From Rhodospirillales bacterium (GTDB lineage Bacteria > Pseudomonadota > Alphaproteobacteria > TMED109), in NCBI GenBank assembly GCA_028824295.1, contig JAPPED010000003.1, positions 1-64,000 of the forward strand: a stretch of 64,000 bases of DNA, read 5' to 3'. Of this stretch, positions 8,141 through 17,914 are shown piece by piece; position 1 is the stretch's first letter, and each line of letters begins with the position of its first letter. The notes beneath the pieces were generated by a model. It was not told the origin of the DNA. It ran no database searches and worked only from the letters and a program-made list of their open reading frames with translations. The position numbers were made by a program, and so were the translations under genes.

Positions 8141-8959
8141 TCAGGCAAGGTGATTTAGCGGCCCGCGACCGCCGCCCAGTCCCGAAGCAGTCCGAATCGC
8201 ACGCTGAACATAGGCGTGCGCGCGCGCCGTCGCGTCGGTCAGTGTGGCCCCCTTGGCAATCCCGGCGGCTATGGCACTCGCCAGCGTACAGCCAGTACCG
8301 TGGGTGTGGGGCGTGTCAACCCGAATCGCAACGAACTCCCGTACTCCGGCATCGGAAACGAGTAGATCGGTCACCTCAGTGCCCCCAAGGTGCCCGCCGG
8401 TAATCAACGCTGCGCGCGCCCCCATTGCGATCAGGTGTTGACCGGCGCGGAGCATTTCATCCCGATTGGTGACAGGAAGTCCTGTCAGCCTCTCTGCTTC
8501 GGGGGTGTTGGGCGTTACCAGGTATGCGCGTCGCATCAATCGATCACGGAGTGCCACTTCCGCTGCCGGCTCCAACAGAGGCTCGCCCGACGTTGCCGTC
8601 AACACCGGGTCGACGATGAGCGGCAATCCGGCGGCGCAGGTGGCCAAGGTGTCGAGTATGGCGTCGATCGTCTCGTTCGAACAGAGCATTCCCGTCTTGA
8701 TTGCGTCCGCCCCGATATCTCGTAAGGCCGTTTGCATCTGCAAGGCCACGAGGTCCGCGGGCGTGTGCAACACGCGATGGACCCGATGCGTGTCTTGCGC
8801 CGTGACCGCTGTCACCGCCGACATGGCGTACACGCCCATTGCCATGGCGGTCTTGAGGTCTGCCTGAAGACCGGCACCGCCGCCCGAATCCGAACCGGCA
8901 ACAATCAGCAACCGACCACTCGAGTGGCCGCGTCGACGAGCGGACTCAATTTCCGTCAA
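8141..8959 (-). CDS. thiD: Hydroxymethylpyrimidine/phosphomethylpyrimidine kinase
   Basis: ThiD phosphorylates HMP and HMP-phosphate for the pyrimidine half of thiamine. It shows the ribokinase-fold motifs IVAGSDSGGGAGLQADLK near the N-terminus, KTGMLCS, VDPVLTATSG, VTPNTPEAERLTG and the anion-hole/catalytic block HTHGTGCTLASAIAAG. Length (272) is normal. The likely start is TTG at 8959, which overlaps the glmM stop as TTGA; no good ribosome binding site is visible, and the first dozen residues are not conserved in the family. No TPP riboswitch or other thiamine gene is nearby. Confidence 0.9.
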   Translation of the reverse strand: MTEIESARRRGHSSGRLLIVAGSDSGGGAGLQADLKTAMAMGVYAMSAVTAVTAQDTHRVHRVLHTPADLVALQMQTALRDIGADAIKTGMLCSNETIDAILDTLATCAAGLPLIVDPVLTATSGEPLLEPAAEVALRDRLMRRAYLVTPNTPEAERLTGLPVTNRDEMLRAGQHLIAMGARAALITGGHLGGTEVTDLLVSDAGVREFVAIRVDTPHTHGTGCTLASAIAAGIAKGATLTDATARAHAYVQRAIRTASGLGGGRGPLNHLA

Positions 8960-10320
8960 GCCGCGTCCCGGCTGGCTGTAGCCACTGCGGTTGCAATCGA
9001 TTCGATGATTTCTCGGGCAGCCGGTTCGTCCGAAGTCTCGACCAGAACGCGCAGCAGCGGCTCGGTACCCGAAGGTCGGACGATGAGTCGGCCTTTTCCC
9101 CAGAGGCGTTGTTCTGCCTCCTTGACAACCGCCCGGACGGACTGGTCGAGGAGGGGGTCGACGTCACGGCCGTTCGGAAGACGAACATTGGATTGATGCT
9201 GCGGAACTGCTTCGTAGCGGGGCAGCAATTCTGACAGGGGATTGCCCGTACGGGCCATGACAGCCAGCGCCTGTAACGCCGAGGCCAGTCCGTCCCCCGT
9301 CTCGCTGTGGTTCGCCAAAATGATGTGACCGGACGGTTCGCCGCCAACGTTGCATCCATGCAACCGCATCCACTGCGAGACGTGACGGTCGCCGACGGGA
9401 GCGCGTAGAAGGCCCAGTTGAAGGGTGCCCAGGTAGCGTTCGAAGCCGTAGTTCGAGAACGGCGTGCCGACCACTGCGCTGCCGGTAAGCTTTCCGCTCT
9501 CGAGCCATTCGCGCGCGATCAGCGCGATCAGCCGATCGCCGTCCACGACCTGGCCCTGCTCGTCGGCGAGTACGCACCGGTCGGCGTCTCCGTCCAGTGC
9601 GATACCGAGATCTGCCCCGGACTCCCGGACCCGCGCTGCCATCGCGTGGGGCGCTGTCGAACCGCAGTCTCGGTTGATGTTCGTGCCATCGGGTGCGACG
9701 CCCATGGCCACGACGTCGGCGCCAAGTTCCCACAGTACTTGTGGCGTGACTCGCCAGGCCGCGCCGTTGGCGCAATCGACCACGATCTTTAGGCCATCAA
9801 GTCTGAGGTGAGCGGGGACGGTGGCCTTGACCCACTCGTTGTAGCGACCGACGGCATCGTCGATTCGTTTGGCGCGTCCGACGTCTGGGGCGTCTGCCAG
9901 GGTGTGGGACATCGGATGCGCTTGCAGGCGCTCCTCCAGCGAACGCTCGACTTCTTCAGAGAGTTTGCGGCCATCCTGGCCAAACAGCTTGATGCCGTTG
10001 TCCTGCCAGGCATTGTGCGAACCGGAGATCATGACCCCCAGGTCACATCGCATGGAGCGAACCAGCATGGGGATGGCGGCAGTCGGGATCGGCCCGACGA
10101 GGAACACGTTCATGCCGATCGATAAGAAGCCGCTCGTCAGGGCTGTTTCCATCATGTAGCCCGACAGCCGCGTGTCCTTGCCGATAACCACGTGATGGCG
10201 ATGGTCACCGCGGGTAAATTCCGCGCCAGCGGCAACACCGATTCGCTGGACGAATTCTGGCGTGAGCGGCGCCTCGTTGGCGCGGCCACGAATGCCATCG
10301 GTGCCGAATATGTGTCCCAT
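8956..10320 (-). CDS. glmM: Phosphoglucosamine mutase
   Basis: GlmM converts glucosamine-6-phosphate to glucosamine-1-phosphate, which feeds UDP-GlcNAc for peptidoglycan and lipid A. The 454 residues show the N-terminal FGTDGIRGRAN, the phosphoserine loop GVMISGSHNAWQDNGIK, the metal loop ALDGDADRC and the phosphate-binding RPSGTEPLLRVLVE. The active-site loop reads GSHNA where the family usually has ASHNP, but the catalytic Ser and His are kept. It begins with ATG and overlaps thiD at its end. In related genomes it usually follows folP directly; here a plus-strand gene lies between them. Confidence 0.95.
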   Translation of the reverse strand: MGHIFGTDGIRGRANEAPLTPEFVQRIGVAAGAEFTRGDHRHHVVIGKDTRLSGYMMETALTSGFLSIGMNVFLVGPIPTAAIPMLVRSMRCDLGVMISGSHNAWQDNGIKLFGQDGRKLSEEVERSLEERLQAHPMSHTLADAPDVGRAKRIDDAVGRYNEWVKATVPAHLRLDGLKIVVDCANGAAWRVTPQVLWELGADVVAMGVAPDGTNINRDCGSTAPHAMAARVRESGADLGIALDGDADRCVLADEQGQVVDGDRLIALIAREWLESGKLTGSAVVGTPFSNYGFERYLGTLQLGLLRAPVGDRHVSQWMRLHGCNVGGEPSGHIILANHSETGDGLASALQALAVMARTGNPLSELLPRYEAVPQHQSNVRLPNGRDVDPLLDQSVRAVVKEAEQRLWGKGRLIVRPSGTEPLLRVLVETSDEPAAREIIESIATAVATASRDAA

Positions 10321-10398
10321 CGTCCCTTCCGAAACGCTACTGTGGCGCCTTTCTACAACCGGTACCGTTACCCGTAAACGGGACCCAGGAGATCAGGA

Positions 10399-11616
10399 AT
10401 GAAAATTACTGCGATCGAGACCGTCTCGCACGCGCGTTTTCCCAACCTCCTCTGGGTTCACGTGCACACCGACGAGGGAATCACCGGATTGGGAGAGACC
10501 TTTTACGGGACCGGGTCTTCGGAGGGGCACATCCACTCGTACGCAGCCAAGCTCCTCTTGGAGGAGGATCCGCTCCAGATTGACCGGCACAGCAAGCGGT
10601 TGACGACCTACATCGGCCACTCGGGGACGGGCGCAGAGGTGCGGGGCAACTCGGCGCTGGATGTGGCGCTTTGGGATATCTGGGGGCAGGTGACCGGGCA
10701 GCCGATCTACCAGCTCCTCGGCGGACGGAGTCGGGACTCTATCCGCGTGTACAACACCTGCGCCGGCTACCAGTACGTCCGAACGCACTCCAAGCAGTCC
10801 ACCGACAGCTTCAACCTGCCGGGCGACCAGCCAGAGGGGCCGTACGAAGATCTTCAGGCGTTCCTGACGGACGCTGGAGCGCTGGCCAAGAGCTTGCGGG
10901 AAATGGGCATCACGGGGATGAAGATCTGGCCCTTCGACTATGCGGCGGAAGCTTCCGGGGGACATTACATCTCGCCTTCCGACCTAGCGCGCGCAGTGGA
11001 ACCGTTCCAGAAGATCCGTGACGCCGTGGGTGACACCATGGATGTGATGGTCGAGCTTCACGCTATGTGGGATCTACCTCAGGCGAAACGCATCGCGGCG
11101 GCGCTGGAGCCCTGCAGCCCATTCTGGTTCGAAGATCCGATCCGCATGGACAGCCTTCGCAGCCTCAAGGACTTTCGGGATTCCACACGGGTCCCGACGA
11201 CGGCAAGCGAAACCCTGGGAAGCCGGGGGCAGTTTCGGGAACTCCTTGAGCTCGGAGCCTGCGACTACGTTATGTACGATATCGGCTGGGTTGGAGGGCT
11301 TTCGGAAGCCCGCAAGATCGCCGCAATGGCCGAAGCCTGGCACCGCCCGGTTGCTCCGCACGATTGCACCGGACCCGTCATCTTTGCCGTTTCGGTTCAC
11401 CACGTGATGAATGCGACGAACGCACTGGTGCAGGAGGTGGTTCGCGCTTTCTACTACGGCTGGTTCCAAGAAATCGTGACCGAGTTGCCGCCACTCGAGA
11501 ACGGTTTTCTCCGTCCGCTGGAAGGGCCGGGGCTCGGGCTACGCCTCCGGCCCGACTTTCTCGAGGATCCTGACTGCCGGACTCGCAGGACCGACGCCGA
11601 CGGCACGACCGGTTGA
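10399..11616 (+). CDS. Enolase-superfamily dehydratase/racemase (mandelate racemase/muconate lactonizing family)
   Basis: The 405-residue protein has the N-terminal capping domain (TDEGITGLGET) and a C-terminal barrel. The candidate metal ligands are Glu219 (MVELHAMW), Glu245 (FWFEDPIR) and Glu271 (TASETLGS). Lys175 in MKIWPFD and His321 in APHDCTGPV are candidate acid/base residues. The pattern fits acid-sugar dehydratases related to D-galactonate dehydratase more than true mandelate racemases. AGGAGATCAGG precedes the ATG. It is transcribed opposite to its neighbours and splits folP from glmM, so it looks like an insertion. The substrate cannot be assigned, and no sugar-acid kinase, aldolase or transporter lies beside it. 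Confidence 0.85.
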   Translation: MKITAIETVSHARFPNLLWVHVHTDEGITGLGETFYGTGSSEGHIHSYAAKLLLEEDPLQIDRHSKRLTTYIGHSGTGAEVRGNSALDVALWDIWGQVTGQPIYQLLGGRSRDSIRVYNTCAGYQYVRTHSKQSTDSFNLPGDQPEGPYEDLQAFLTDAGALAKSLREMGITGMKIWPFDYAAEASGGHYISPSDLARAVEPFQKIRDAVGDTMDVMVELHAMWDLPQAKRIAAALEPCSPFWFEDPIRMDSLRSLKDFRDSTRVPTTASETLGSRGQFRELLELGACDYVMYDIGWVGGLSEARKIAAMAEAWHRPVAPHDCTGPVIFAVSVHHVMNATNALVQEVVRAFYYGWFQEIVTELPPLENGFLRPLEGPGLGLRLRPDFLEDPDCRTRRTDADGTTG

Positions 11617-11703
11617 CCCGGTTGCAGGAGGGTTGAACCGGCGCTCGGCCGGCACCCCCGCTGCCTGCGTACAGCTACCGCGTCGGTCGGGTTATCGCCA
11701 ACG

Positions 11704-12849
11704 TCAGCTTGGATACCTGCTTGAGTCCGGGACCGAATCGGCCATCGACCGGCCAAGAGCCGCCCACACTCGCAGCGCCTGCCGCGTCTCGGCGACGTCG
11801 TGCACCCGGACGAGGTTTGCGCCCTGACTCACGGCGTGCAGCGCAATCGCCAGCGAACCTCCGATTCGGTCGGAAACAGGAGCATCGCCGTCCAGATGCC
11901 CGATGAGGGATTTGCGGGACGCGCCTACCATCAGGCCGTGCCCGAGGCAGTGGAACATGGGCAGCCATGCGAGGAGCTGCAGATTGTGCTTCCGGTTCTT
12001 TCCGAATCCGAGACCCGGGTCGACGATGATCTGGTGAGGCGGAATGCCAGCGGCGCGAGCCCGCTCCACTGCGACGGCAAGATCCGCATAGACCTCGCTG
12101 GGGGCGTGATCGTAGTAGGGCCGCACCTGCATCGTTTGCGGGTTCCCGCGCATGTGCATGAGCACGACGGCTAACCCCGCTTCAGCAACGACGCGGGCGC
12201 TGTTCGGCGAATGCGACAGTGCAGTGACGTCATTGACGATGGAGGCACCGGCCGCCGCCGCCGCAAGCATGGTCTCGGGATTGCGGGTGTCGACAGATAT
12301 CACAGCGCCAGTTGGCCGCAACGCTTCGATGACGGGGACGACGCGCCGGATTTCTTCGGCCGGCGCCACCGTCGTGGCCCCGGGGCGCGTGGATTCCCCT
12401 CCTACATCGAGGACATCGGCTCCCGCCTTGACCATGGAGAAACCCAGCGCGATCGCCTTTTCGGGCGTGAGGTAGCGGCCGCCATCCGAGAAGCTGTCCG
12501 GCGTCACATTGATCACGCCCACGATGCGGGTGCGGTCGAGCGCCATTCCGGCAAACGGAGCCCGAGCAGCGGTAAGGGCATGGCGTGCCACCTGATGGCG
12601 GTCATCCACCAGTGACGTCAGTGGCAGGGGGCGCACCTCGGGTGCAGGGTGACCAAGGACGATTTCGTCCACGGCGGCAAAGCCCATGGGGCCGCCTGCC
12701 AGGGGCAGACGGTCGGCGGCAGGATGAGCGAAGCGCGAGAGCTTTCGTGGCCGCAGCAGGACGGGGTTGGCTCCTGCGGTCAGCCGCCCACCGGGTGCAT
12801 CAAGCGTTCTCCGGCTGCGCCGAGCCGTCGCCTTGTTCTTGGGACGCAC
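11704..12849 (-). CDS. folP: Dihydropteroate synthase
   Basis: FolP joins p-aminobenzoate to the pterin diphosphate in folate synthesis. The catalytic barrel carries [35 protein letters not shown]-like residues, [28 protein letters not shown] and VGASRKS. About 90 residues precede the barrel, with a PLAGGPMGF segment common in alphaproteobacterial FolP. The frame is open to 12948, deep inside ftsH. GTG at 12849 is the most plausible start (50-base overlap with ftsH), but no clear ribosome binding site supports it. It is the last gene of the pal-cpoB-tilS-ftsH-folP run. Confidence 0.9.
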   Translation of the reverse strand: MRPKNKATARRSRRTLDAPGGRLTAGANPVLLRPRKLSRFAHPAADRLPLAGGPMGFAAVDEIVLGHPAPEVRPLPLTSLVDDRHQVARHALTAARAPFAGMALDRTRIVGVINVTPDSFSDGGRYLTPEKAIALGFSMVKAGADVLDVGGESTRPGATTVAPAEEIRRVVPVIEALRPTGAVISVDTRNPETMLAAAAAGASIVNDVTALSHSPNSARVVAEAGLAVVLMHMRGNPQTMQVRPYYDHAPSEVYADLAVAVERARAAGIPPHQIIVDPGLGFGKNRKHNLQLLAWLPMFHCLGHGLMVGASRKSLIGHLDGDAPVSDRIGGSLAIALHAVSQGANLVRVHDVAETRQALRVWAALGRSMADSVPDSSRYPS

Positions 12850-14716
12850 CGCTTTGCGGGACCGATGAACGTCGGCCCGTCTCCGGTGCCGCTTCGTCAT
12901 CGTCGTCGCGATGGATGGACCGCCCGCCCAACACGGCATCCACCTCATCTGCCGTCAACGTTTCGTACTCGAGAAGGCTGCCGGCCAGGGCATGAAGCTG
13001 GTCGACGCGAGCTTCAAGAATCGTCCGTGCCGTGCTTTCTCCGTCCTCGACGATTCTCCGAATTTCTTCGTCGATCATGCGAGCGGTCTGATCCGACATG
13101 TTGCGCTGTTCGGCTACGGAGTGCCCGAGGAACACTTCTTCCTGATTGCTTTGCAGACGGATCGGGCCGAGTCGATCGCTGAATCCGAACTCCATCACCA
13201 TACGGCGGGCCAAATTGGTGGCCTGCTGGATATCGTTGCCGGCACCGGTGGTGATGTGGCGCTTGCCGTAGATGAGCTCCTCGGCAATGCGACCGCCAAA
13301 CAGGCCAGCGATCTGTGCTTCCAGTTCAATTTGCGTGTGCGCGTACTTGTCGCGCTCCGGCAGCCACATCGTGACTCCGAGTGCACGGCCGCGCGGGATG
13401 ATCGTGACCTTGTGGAGGGGCTCGTGGCCTTCGACGTTCAGCATCACGATCGCGTGTCCGGATTCGTGATACGCGGTCATCTTGCGCTCGTCTTCCGTCA
13501 TCACCATCGAGCGTCGCTCGGCGCCCATCATGACCTTGTCTTTCGCCTGTTCGAATTCGGCCATGCCGACGGATCGGCGGCCCTTTCGGGCGGCAAGCAG
13601 CGCGGCTTCATTAACGAGATTTGCGAGATCCGCGCCCGAGAAACCGGGGGTCCCGCGCGCGATGGTCCGGATGTTGACGTCGTTTCCGACTGGAACCTTG
13701 CGCATGTGTACGCGGAGGATCTTTTCGCGCCCGACGATGTCCGGATTGGAGACCACCACCTGGCGGTCGAAGCGGCCGGGACGCAGCAGCGCCGGGTCGA
13801 GGACGTCGGGCCGGTTGGTCGCGGCGATCATGATCACGCCTTCGTTGGCCTCGAAGCCGTCCATCTCCACCAACAGCTGGTTGAGGGTCTGCTCCCGTTC
13901 GTCGTTGCCGCCGCCAAGACCGGCACCGCGCTGCCTTCCGACGGCATCGATTTCGTCCACAAACACGATGCATGGAGCGTTTTTCTTCGCCTGTCCGAAC
14001 ATGTCACGGACCCGGCTGGCCCCGACGCCGACGAACATCTCGACGAAATCCGAGCCTGAGATCGTGAAGAAGGGCACGTTCGCCTCACCAGCGACGGCGC
14101 GGGCGAGCAGCGTTTTCCCCGTTCCTGGCGGGCCCACCAGCAGCACGCCCTTCGGAATGGAACCCCCCAGTCGCTGGAACTTTTGAGGGCTCTTCAGGAA
14201 CTCCACAATTTCTTGCAGTTCTTCCTTCGCCTCGTCGACCCCCGCGACGTTCTCGAAGGTGACGCGCTGCTGATTCTCGGTAAGGAGGCGCGCCCTGGAT
14301 TTGCCAAATCCGAATGCCTTGCCATTGCCGGATTGCATCTGGCGCATGAAGAAGATCCAGATGCCGATGAACAGCAGCATCGGCAACCAGTTGAGCAGCA
14401 GCCCGACTACCGGCGAGACGCTGCTCTCTTCCGGCGCTGCCCGCACGGCAACGTCGTGTTCGCGCAACAGAGGAAGCAGGCTCGCGTCGTCAAGGCCGTA
14501 TGTCGTGAAACGCTGGCCATTCCGGTAGAGACCGTCGATCACGCGGCCGCTCACGGTGATGGACTTGACCTGACCCGTTTCCACGTTCTCGACGAACGTC
14601 GAGTAGTCGATCTCGGCAGCATTCTGCTGCGTGTTGCTATTGAACAGGTTGTACGCGGTCACCACGACCAACCCGATCACAATCCAAAGGGCGAGGTTGC
14701 GGGCAAAACCGTTCAT
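12800..14716 (-). CDS. ftsH: ATP-dependent zinc metalloprotease FtsH
   Basis: FtsH is the membrane-anchored AAA protease that degrades misfolded membrane proteins and regulators such as LpxC. From the ATG at 14716 (638 residues) it has two membrane segments (about 6-24 and 103-124) flanking a periplasmic domain. Walker A is GPPGTGKT (195-202), Walker B is VFVDEIDA, the pore motif is [13 protein letters not shown], and the zinc site is HESGH. The C-terminus is a charged tail (RDDDDEAAP...). The ATG overlaps the tilS stop as ATGA; an upstream extension to 14851 would lie wholly within tilS and is rejected. Confidence 0.96.
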   Translation of the reverse strand: MNGFARNLALWIVIGLVVVTAYNLFNSNTQQNAAEIDYSTFVENVETGQVKSITVSGRVIDGLYRNGQRFTTYGLDDASLLPLLREHDVAVRAAPEESSVSPVVGLLLNWLPMLLFIGIWIFFMRQMQSGNGKAFGFGKSRARLLTENQQRVTFENVAGVDEAKEELQEIVEFLKSPQKFQRLGGSIPKGVLLVGPPGTGKTLLARAVAGEANVPFFTISGSDFVEMFVGVGASRVRDMFGQAKKNAPCIVFVDEIDAVGRQRGAGLGGGNDEREQTLNQLLVEMDGFEANEGVIMIAATNRPDVLDPALLRPGRFDRQVVVSNPDIVGREKILRVHMRKVPVGNDVNIRTIARGTPGFSGADLANLVNEAALLAARKGRRSVGMAEFEQAKDKVMMGAERRSMVMTEDERKMTAYHESGHAIVMLNVEGHEPLHKVTIIPRGRALGVTMWLPERDKYAHTQIELEAQIAGLFGGRIAEELIYGKRHITTGAGNDIQQATNLARRMVMEFGFSDRLGPIRLQSNQEEVFLGHSVAEQRNMSDQTARMIDEEIRRIVEDGESTARTILEARVDQLHALAGSLLEYETLTADEVDAVLGGRSIHRDDDDEAAPETGRRSSVPQSGASQEQGDGSAQPENA

Positions 14717-16071
14717 GCGTGTCCTCGGCAGCCGGTGTTCCGACCGGTCCCGTTCCTGTTTCCCGGTGACGACGATACGCCGGCCAACAGGCCGGACCGG
14801 GGTTCGAAAACGACCCGTATTCTCGTGCGGAGACGGTCGTCTCGCCACCAATTTAGGTGGGGCACTGCGACCAATCCGTCAAGATCACGGAATGCCGGCA
14901 GTGTAGCAAGATGATCACGGCGCACGCCGGGACCGGGCGGCGCGACGGGAAGCTTGCGGAGATCCCGCGTTCCAAGTGCGCCGACGACTAGATCGTCGGC
15001 CGGGAAGTCGGTTTCAATCTGGAAGCGATTGTCCCATAGCAACTTCGGAGACCGGAGACGGGCAGGGTCGGAGACGGCCCGGGCTTCACGGGTGAATGCG
15101 AGCCGTTTCGCGGTCACCGTGAGGACAGCCCCCCCAAGCGTGGATGTGTGAAGCTCTTGGTTGCGAATGCGCTCCAGGACCCGCCAAAGCGACCGGGTGC
15201 GTGGCGGATAATCTCGGCCCGCTACTGCCTGCACGACTGCGGCAATGCATCGAAGCGCCAGCAGTTCGGGAAGGGCCGCGAAAGGCCCCAGGTCGACCGT
15301 CACGAAGCCCAGAGGTGATACGTGCATCGAATCGTGCAGTCGGGCTGCGGTCGCGCGTTCAGCAAGCGCGTCCAATCGTCTGAACGTTCGGGTCGCACGG
15401 GCCAGCGTGGCGGTCTTAGGGAGGTTGGAGGCAGGATGACGCAGGAGCCTGCGAAGCCGAGTCCGCGTATACCGGAGATCCTGATTCGACGGGTCCTCCA
15501 CGAAGTTGCCGCCGCTCTGCACCACAGTTGCGCGGAGGCGGGACTTCGGAATTCCGAGAAGCGGCCGTACGAGTTCCACCGTCGCCATCGGGGTGCGCAC
15601 GTGCATGCACCCGAGCCCCGGGATGCCGCTTCCTGCTGCCAGACGCATGAGAAACGTTTCAGCCTGGTCCTCGAGATGATGCGCCAGCAATAGATCGGCG
15701 ACGCCAGCACGCATGCACCACGCGCCCATCAATCGAAAACGTGCTGCGCGCGCGCTTGCTTGTATTCCGCGCGTAACATTCCCGTGATGCCAGACCAGGG
15801 TTTCGTGCTGCATTCCGAGTTCTCGGATCCACCGTGAAACCGTGGCGGCCTCGGACGCGGACTCATGGCGAAGCCGGTGGTCCACGGTCAGTGCGGTGAC
15901 GGATGCCCGTCCTCCACCTGCCCATTCCGCCACCAAGTTGGCAAGCGCCATGCTGTCGGTACCACCGGAAACGCCGATGGCGAGGGAACAGCACTGGTCG
16001 GGCGAGAGGTCGGCCTCTGCGGCGAGGAGCCGAAATTCTGCTGGAGTTACCGGCTCGGAAGCCGCCGGCAC
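14713..16071 (-). CDS. tilS: tRNA(Ile)-lysidine synthetase
   Basis: TilS modifies C34 of the CAU-anticodon tRNA-Ile with lysine, which makes it read AUA. The N-type ATP pyrophosphatase P-loop SGGTDSMAL lies at about residues 35-43, followed by ALTVDHRLR and [17 protein letters not shown]. The 452-residue length includes the weaker C-terminal domains. I chose GTG at 16071, one base after the cpoB stop; the longer frame would overlap cpoB by 80 bases. Its own stop overlaps the ftsH ATG. Confidence 0.92.
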   Translation of the reverse strand: MPAASEPVTPAEFRLLAAEADLSPDQCCSLAIGVSGGTDSMALANLVAEWAGGGRASVTALTVDHRLRHESASEAATVSRWIRELGMQHETLVWHHGNVTRGIQASARAARFRLMGAWCMRAGVADLLLAHHLEDQAETFLMRLAAGSGIPGLGCMHVRTPMATVELVRPLLGIPKSRLRATVVQSGGNFVEDPSNQDLRYTRTRLRRLLRHPASNLPKTATLARATRTFRRLDALAERATAARLHDSMHVSPLGFVTVDLGPFAALPELLALRCIAAVVQAVAGRDYPPRTRSLWRVLERIRNQELHTSTLGGAVLTVTAKRLAFTREARAVSDPARLRSPKLLWDNRFQIETDFPADDLVVGALGTRDLRKLPVAPPGPGVRRDHLATLPAFRDLDGLVAVPHLNWWRDDRLRTRIRVVFEPRSGLLAGVSSSPGNRNGTGRNTGCRGHA

Positions 16072-16072
16072 A

Positions 16073-16900
16073 TCAGGTGCAGCCAGCGCGCTCACTGCCA
16101 ATGGCCGCTCGGTCGAGGATTCGCTTTGACGCGTCTGGAAAGTCCAAACCAAGGCGGCGGAACGCTTCGCACGCGTCGTCGTTCTTGCCCAGAGCGATTA
16201 ACGAAAGCCCCAGCTTGAGAAGGATGTCAGGTGCCTTCTGCTTGTCTGGGGCACTTCGAAACCCGCGCGCGAACTCGGCGGCAGCCTCCGCGTACTGTTC
16301 ACGAACATAGTGGCTCTCGCCAAGCCAGTAATACGCGTTGTCGGTCAAGGTGCCGTTTGGGTATCTGCGAATGAAGTCCCGGAAGGCTGTCTCTGCGGCC
16401 GGATAATCCGCCCTGACCAGCAATTCGTAGGCCTGCCTGTAACTGATTTCCTCGTCATCAAACTGCGTGGCCGTCACAGGTCCGGCCCCTGCCGTAGGCG
16501 ATCCTGACGGTGGCTCCTGCGCCACCGTGTTCTCGGTTTCGGGCCCCGCGCCGACAACTGGCACTGGAGGTACGGTGTCGGCCGTCGGTGCCGACACCGG
16601 CGGGGGCAGCACGTCACTGGATGCCGCCTGTGTCTCCTCCAATTGTCGAAGCTGCCGGTGAAGCTGATCGAGCAAGTGCCGGTTTTCTTCCATCCTGCCG
16701 GTCACGGTGCGCAAAGAGTCTTCAAGCTCCTGGAGTCGCCGCTCTTGGCGCGCGATCGCCTCGGTCTGCCGTGAGAGGGCCTCGAGCCTGGTTTCCAGTG
16801 CGCCAAGCCGTTCGTCACCGGCCTCCTGTGCAACGGCAGGAATCGCAACAATGCTGCCGCACAGGGCCGCGGTTACAAATGCTGCAGCACGCCCGATCAC
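16073..16900 (-). CDS. cpoB: Cell division coordinator CpoB (YbgF), TPR protein
   Basis: This periplasmic protein couples the Tol-Pal machine to peptidoglycan synthesis. The signal peptide ends at IPAVAQ. An N-terminal coiled-coil trimerisation segment follows (about residues 30-90), then a Pro-rich linker. The C-terminal TPR domain has the usual YRQAYELLVRADYPAAETAF and NAYYWLGESHY repeats. The start is GTG at 16900, which overlaps the pal stop as GTGA and places the signal peptide exactly at the N-terminus; the longer frame would add residues that overlap pal. Confidence 0.92.
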   Translation of the reverse strand: MIGRAAAFVTAALCGSIVAIPAVAQEAGDERLGALETRLEALSRQTEAIARQERRLQELEDSLRTVTGRMEENRHLLDQLHRQLRQLEETQAASSDVLPPPVSAPTADTVPPVPVVGAGPETENTVAQEPPSGSPTAGAGPVTATQFDDEEISYRQAYELLVRADYPAAETAFRDFIRRYPNGTLTDNAYYWLGESHYVREQYAEAAAEFARGFRSAPDKQKAPDILLKLGLSLIALGKNDDACEAFRRLGLDFPDASKRILDRAAIGSERAGCT

Positions 16901-17448
16901 GGATTGATTACGGTGATTGCCACCCGGTTTTGGCGCCAAGCCTGTTCGTTGTGGCCCTCGACTTCCGGTCGCTCCTTGCCATAGGAGATCGTCGAAATTC
17001 GGGTCGCCTCTACTCCGAGTGATACGAGGTAGGTCTTGACGGCTTCGGCCCGACGTTCGCCAAGCGCAATGTTGTATTCCCGGGTACCGCGTTCATCACA
17101 ATGCCCCTCGATCGTGACGGTCACAGCCGGCGCACCCAGCAAGAGTTCGCTCTGCGCACGGAGAATTGCCTCACCCTCAGCACCAAAGGAACTCTTGTCG
17201 TAGTCAAAATAGACTCGGTCGCCGGCTTCGATCAGGTCGACTTCGGCTTGCTCGGCGGGAGTCAATTGCGTCACCCCCGCGGTCTCATCGGTTTCGACGT
17301 CGATGCCGCCGTCAGTGATATCGGCGAGTCCAGTTCCCTCCACGACCTCCGCCGGTTCGGCGGTGGGATCTTGTTCGGGGGGGCTGCCGCAGGCCGAAAG
17401 TGCCAGCGCGATGCCGAGGGCCGCAAGAATGTGGATAGGCCGATGCAT
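16897..17448 (-). CDS. pal: Peptidoglycan-associated lipoprotein Pal
   Basis: Pal anchors the outer membrane to peptidoglycan in the Tol-Pal system. The 183-residue precursor has a lipoprotein signal with lipobox LSAC, a short acidic linker, and an OmpA-like domain (YFDYDKSSF..., IEGHCDERGTREYN, LGERRAEAV, YGKERP). The ATG at 17448 is chosen because the lipobox follows at the right distance. In most alphaproteobacteria tolB precedes pal; here the gene upstream is an unrelated plus-strand dioxygenase, so pal appears to lead this operon. Confidence 0.95.
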   Translation of the reverse strand: MHRPIHILAALGIALALSACGSPPEQDPTAEPAEVVEGTGLADITDGGIDVETDETAGVTQLTPAEQAEVDLIEAGDRVYFDYDKSSFGAEGEAILRAQSELLLGAPAVTVTIEGHCDERGTREYNIALGERRAEAVKTYLVSLGVEATRISTISYGKERPEVEGHNEQAWRQNRVAITVINP

Positions 17449-17914
17449 TACTGTGTTCCAGATAACAGATGAGGCAGCCGCCGAGAGTACGGACGAACAG
17501 GCGTACAAAATCAGCCGCCGGTTCGAGGGACTCGACTGAGCATTCAGTACGATAAAAGAAAAGTAGGGTGTCCACAACGATGGGAACAGTATTCCGGCAG
17601 CGAACGGCGGTCGTGAAGCGTGCCGTACCGCAACCTCGCCCCGACGCTCGTTGTGGCGGCTTCGTTTCGGTCGGTGGATCCTGTTCCTCGAGCCGCTTGA
17701 TGGAGCCTGATGGGGTCGCTGACGATCGATCCAGTTCGGCGAATACGGAGTGGTCGCTTGAGATCTCGGGTCCCATATTGCGGGCGTTGGGACTGTTGGT
17801 ACAGAAGCGACTTCGTGGGCCAGGTGCTGACGCGGGTGCCCGGCGTAGACTCAAGAGCAATGAGCGCGGATTGACTGCGCTACGGCAACCAGACGCCATC
17901 GGGGAGGCTGGGCC
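17449..17914. other. Intergenic region between pal and the PhyH dioxygenase gene
   Basis: About 470 bases with no supported gene; the open frames here are unlike any protein I know. It holds the divergent promoters, including a candidate for pal. There is no trace of tolB. Confidence 0.6.
17549..17577 (-). promoter_or_regulatory. Promoter candidate for the pal-cpoB-tilS-ftsH-folP operon
   Basis: On the minus strand TTGTGG (17577-17572) and TATCGT (17554-17549) are separated by 17 bases, within an AT-richer patch about 100 bases upstream of the pal ATG. Spacing is ideal; the boxes match the consensus moderately. Confidence 0.4.

Noticed and set aside
8959-10320. glmM inactivated by the changed GSHNA loop
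   Set aside because: The catalytic Ser and His remain and all other motifs are intact, so loss of function is not supported.
12911-14059. 382-residue plus-strand open frame
   Set aside because: Antisense to ftsH, whose motifs are complete.
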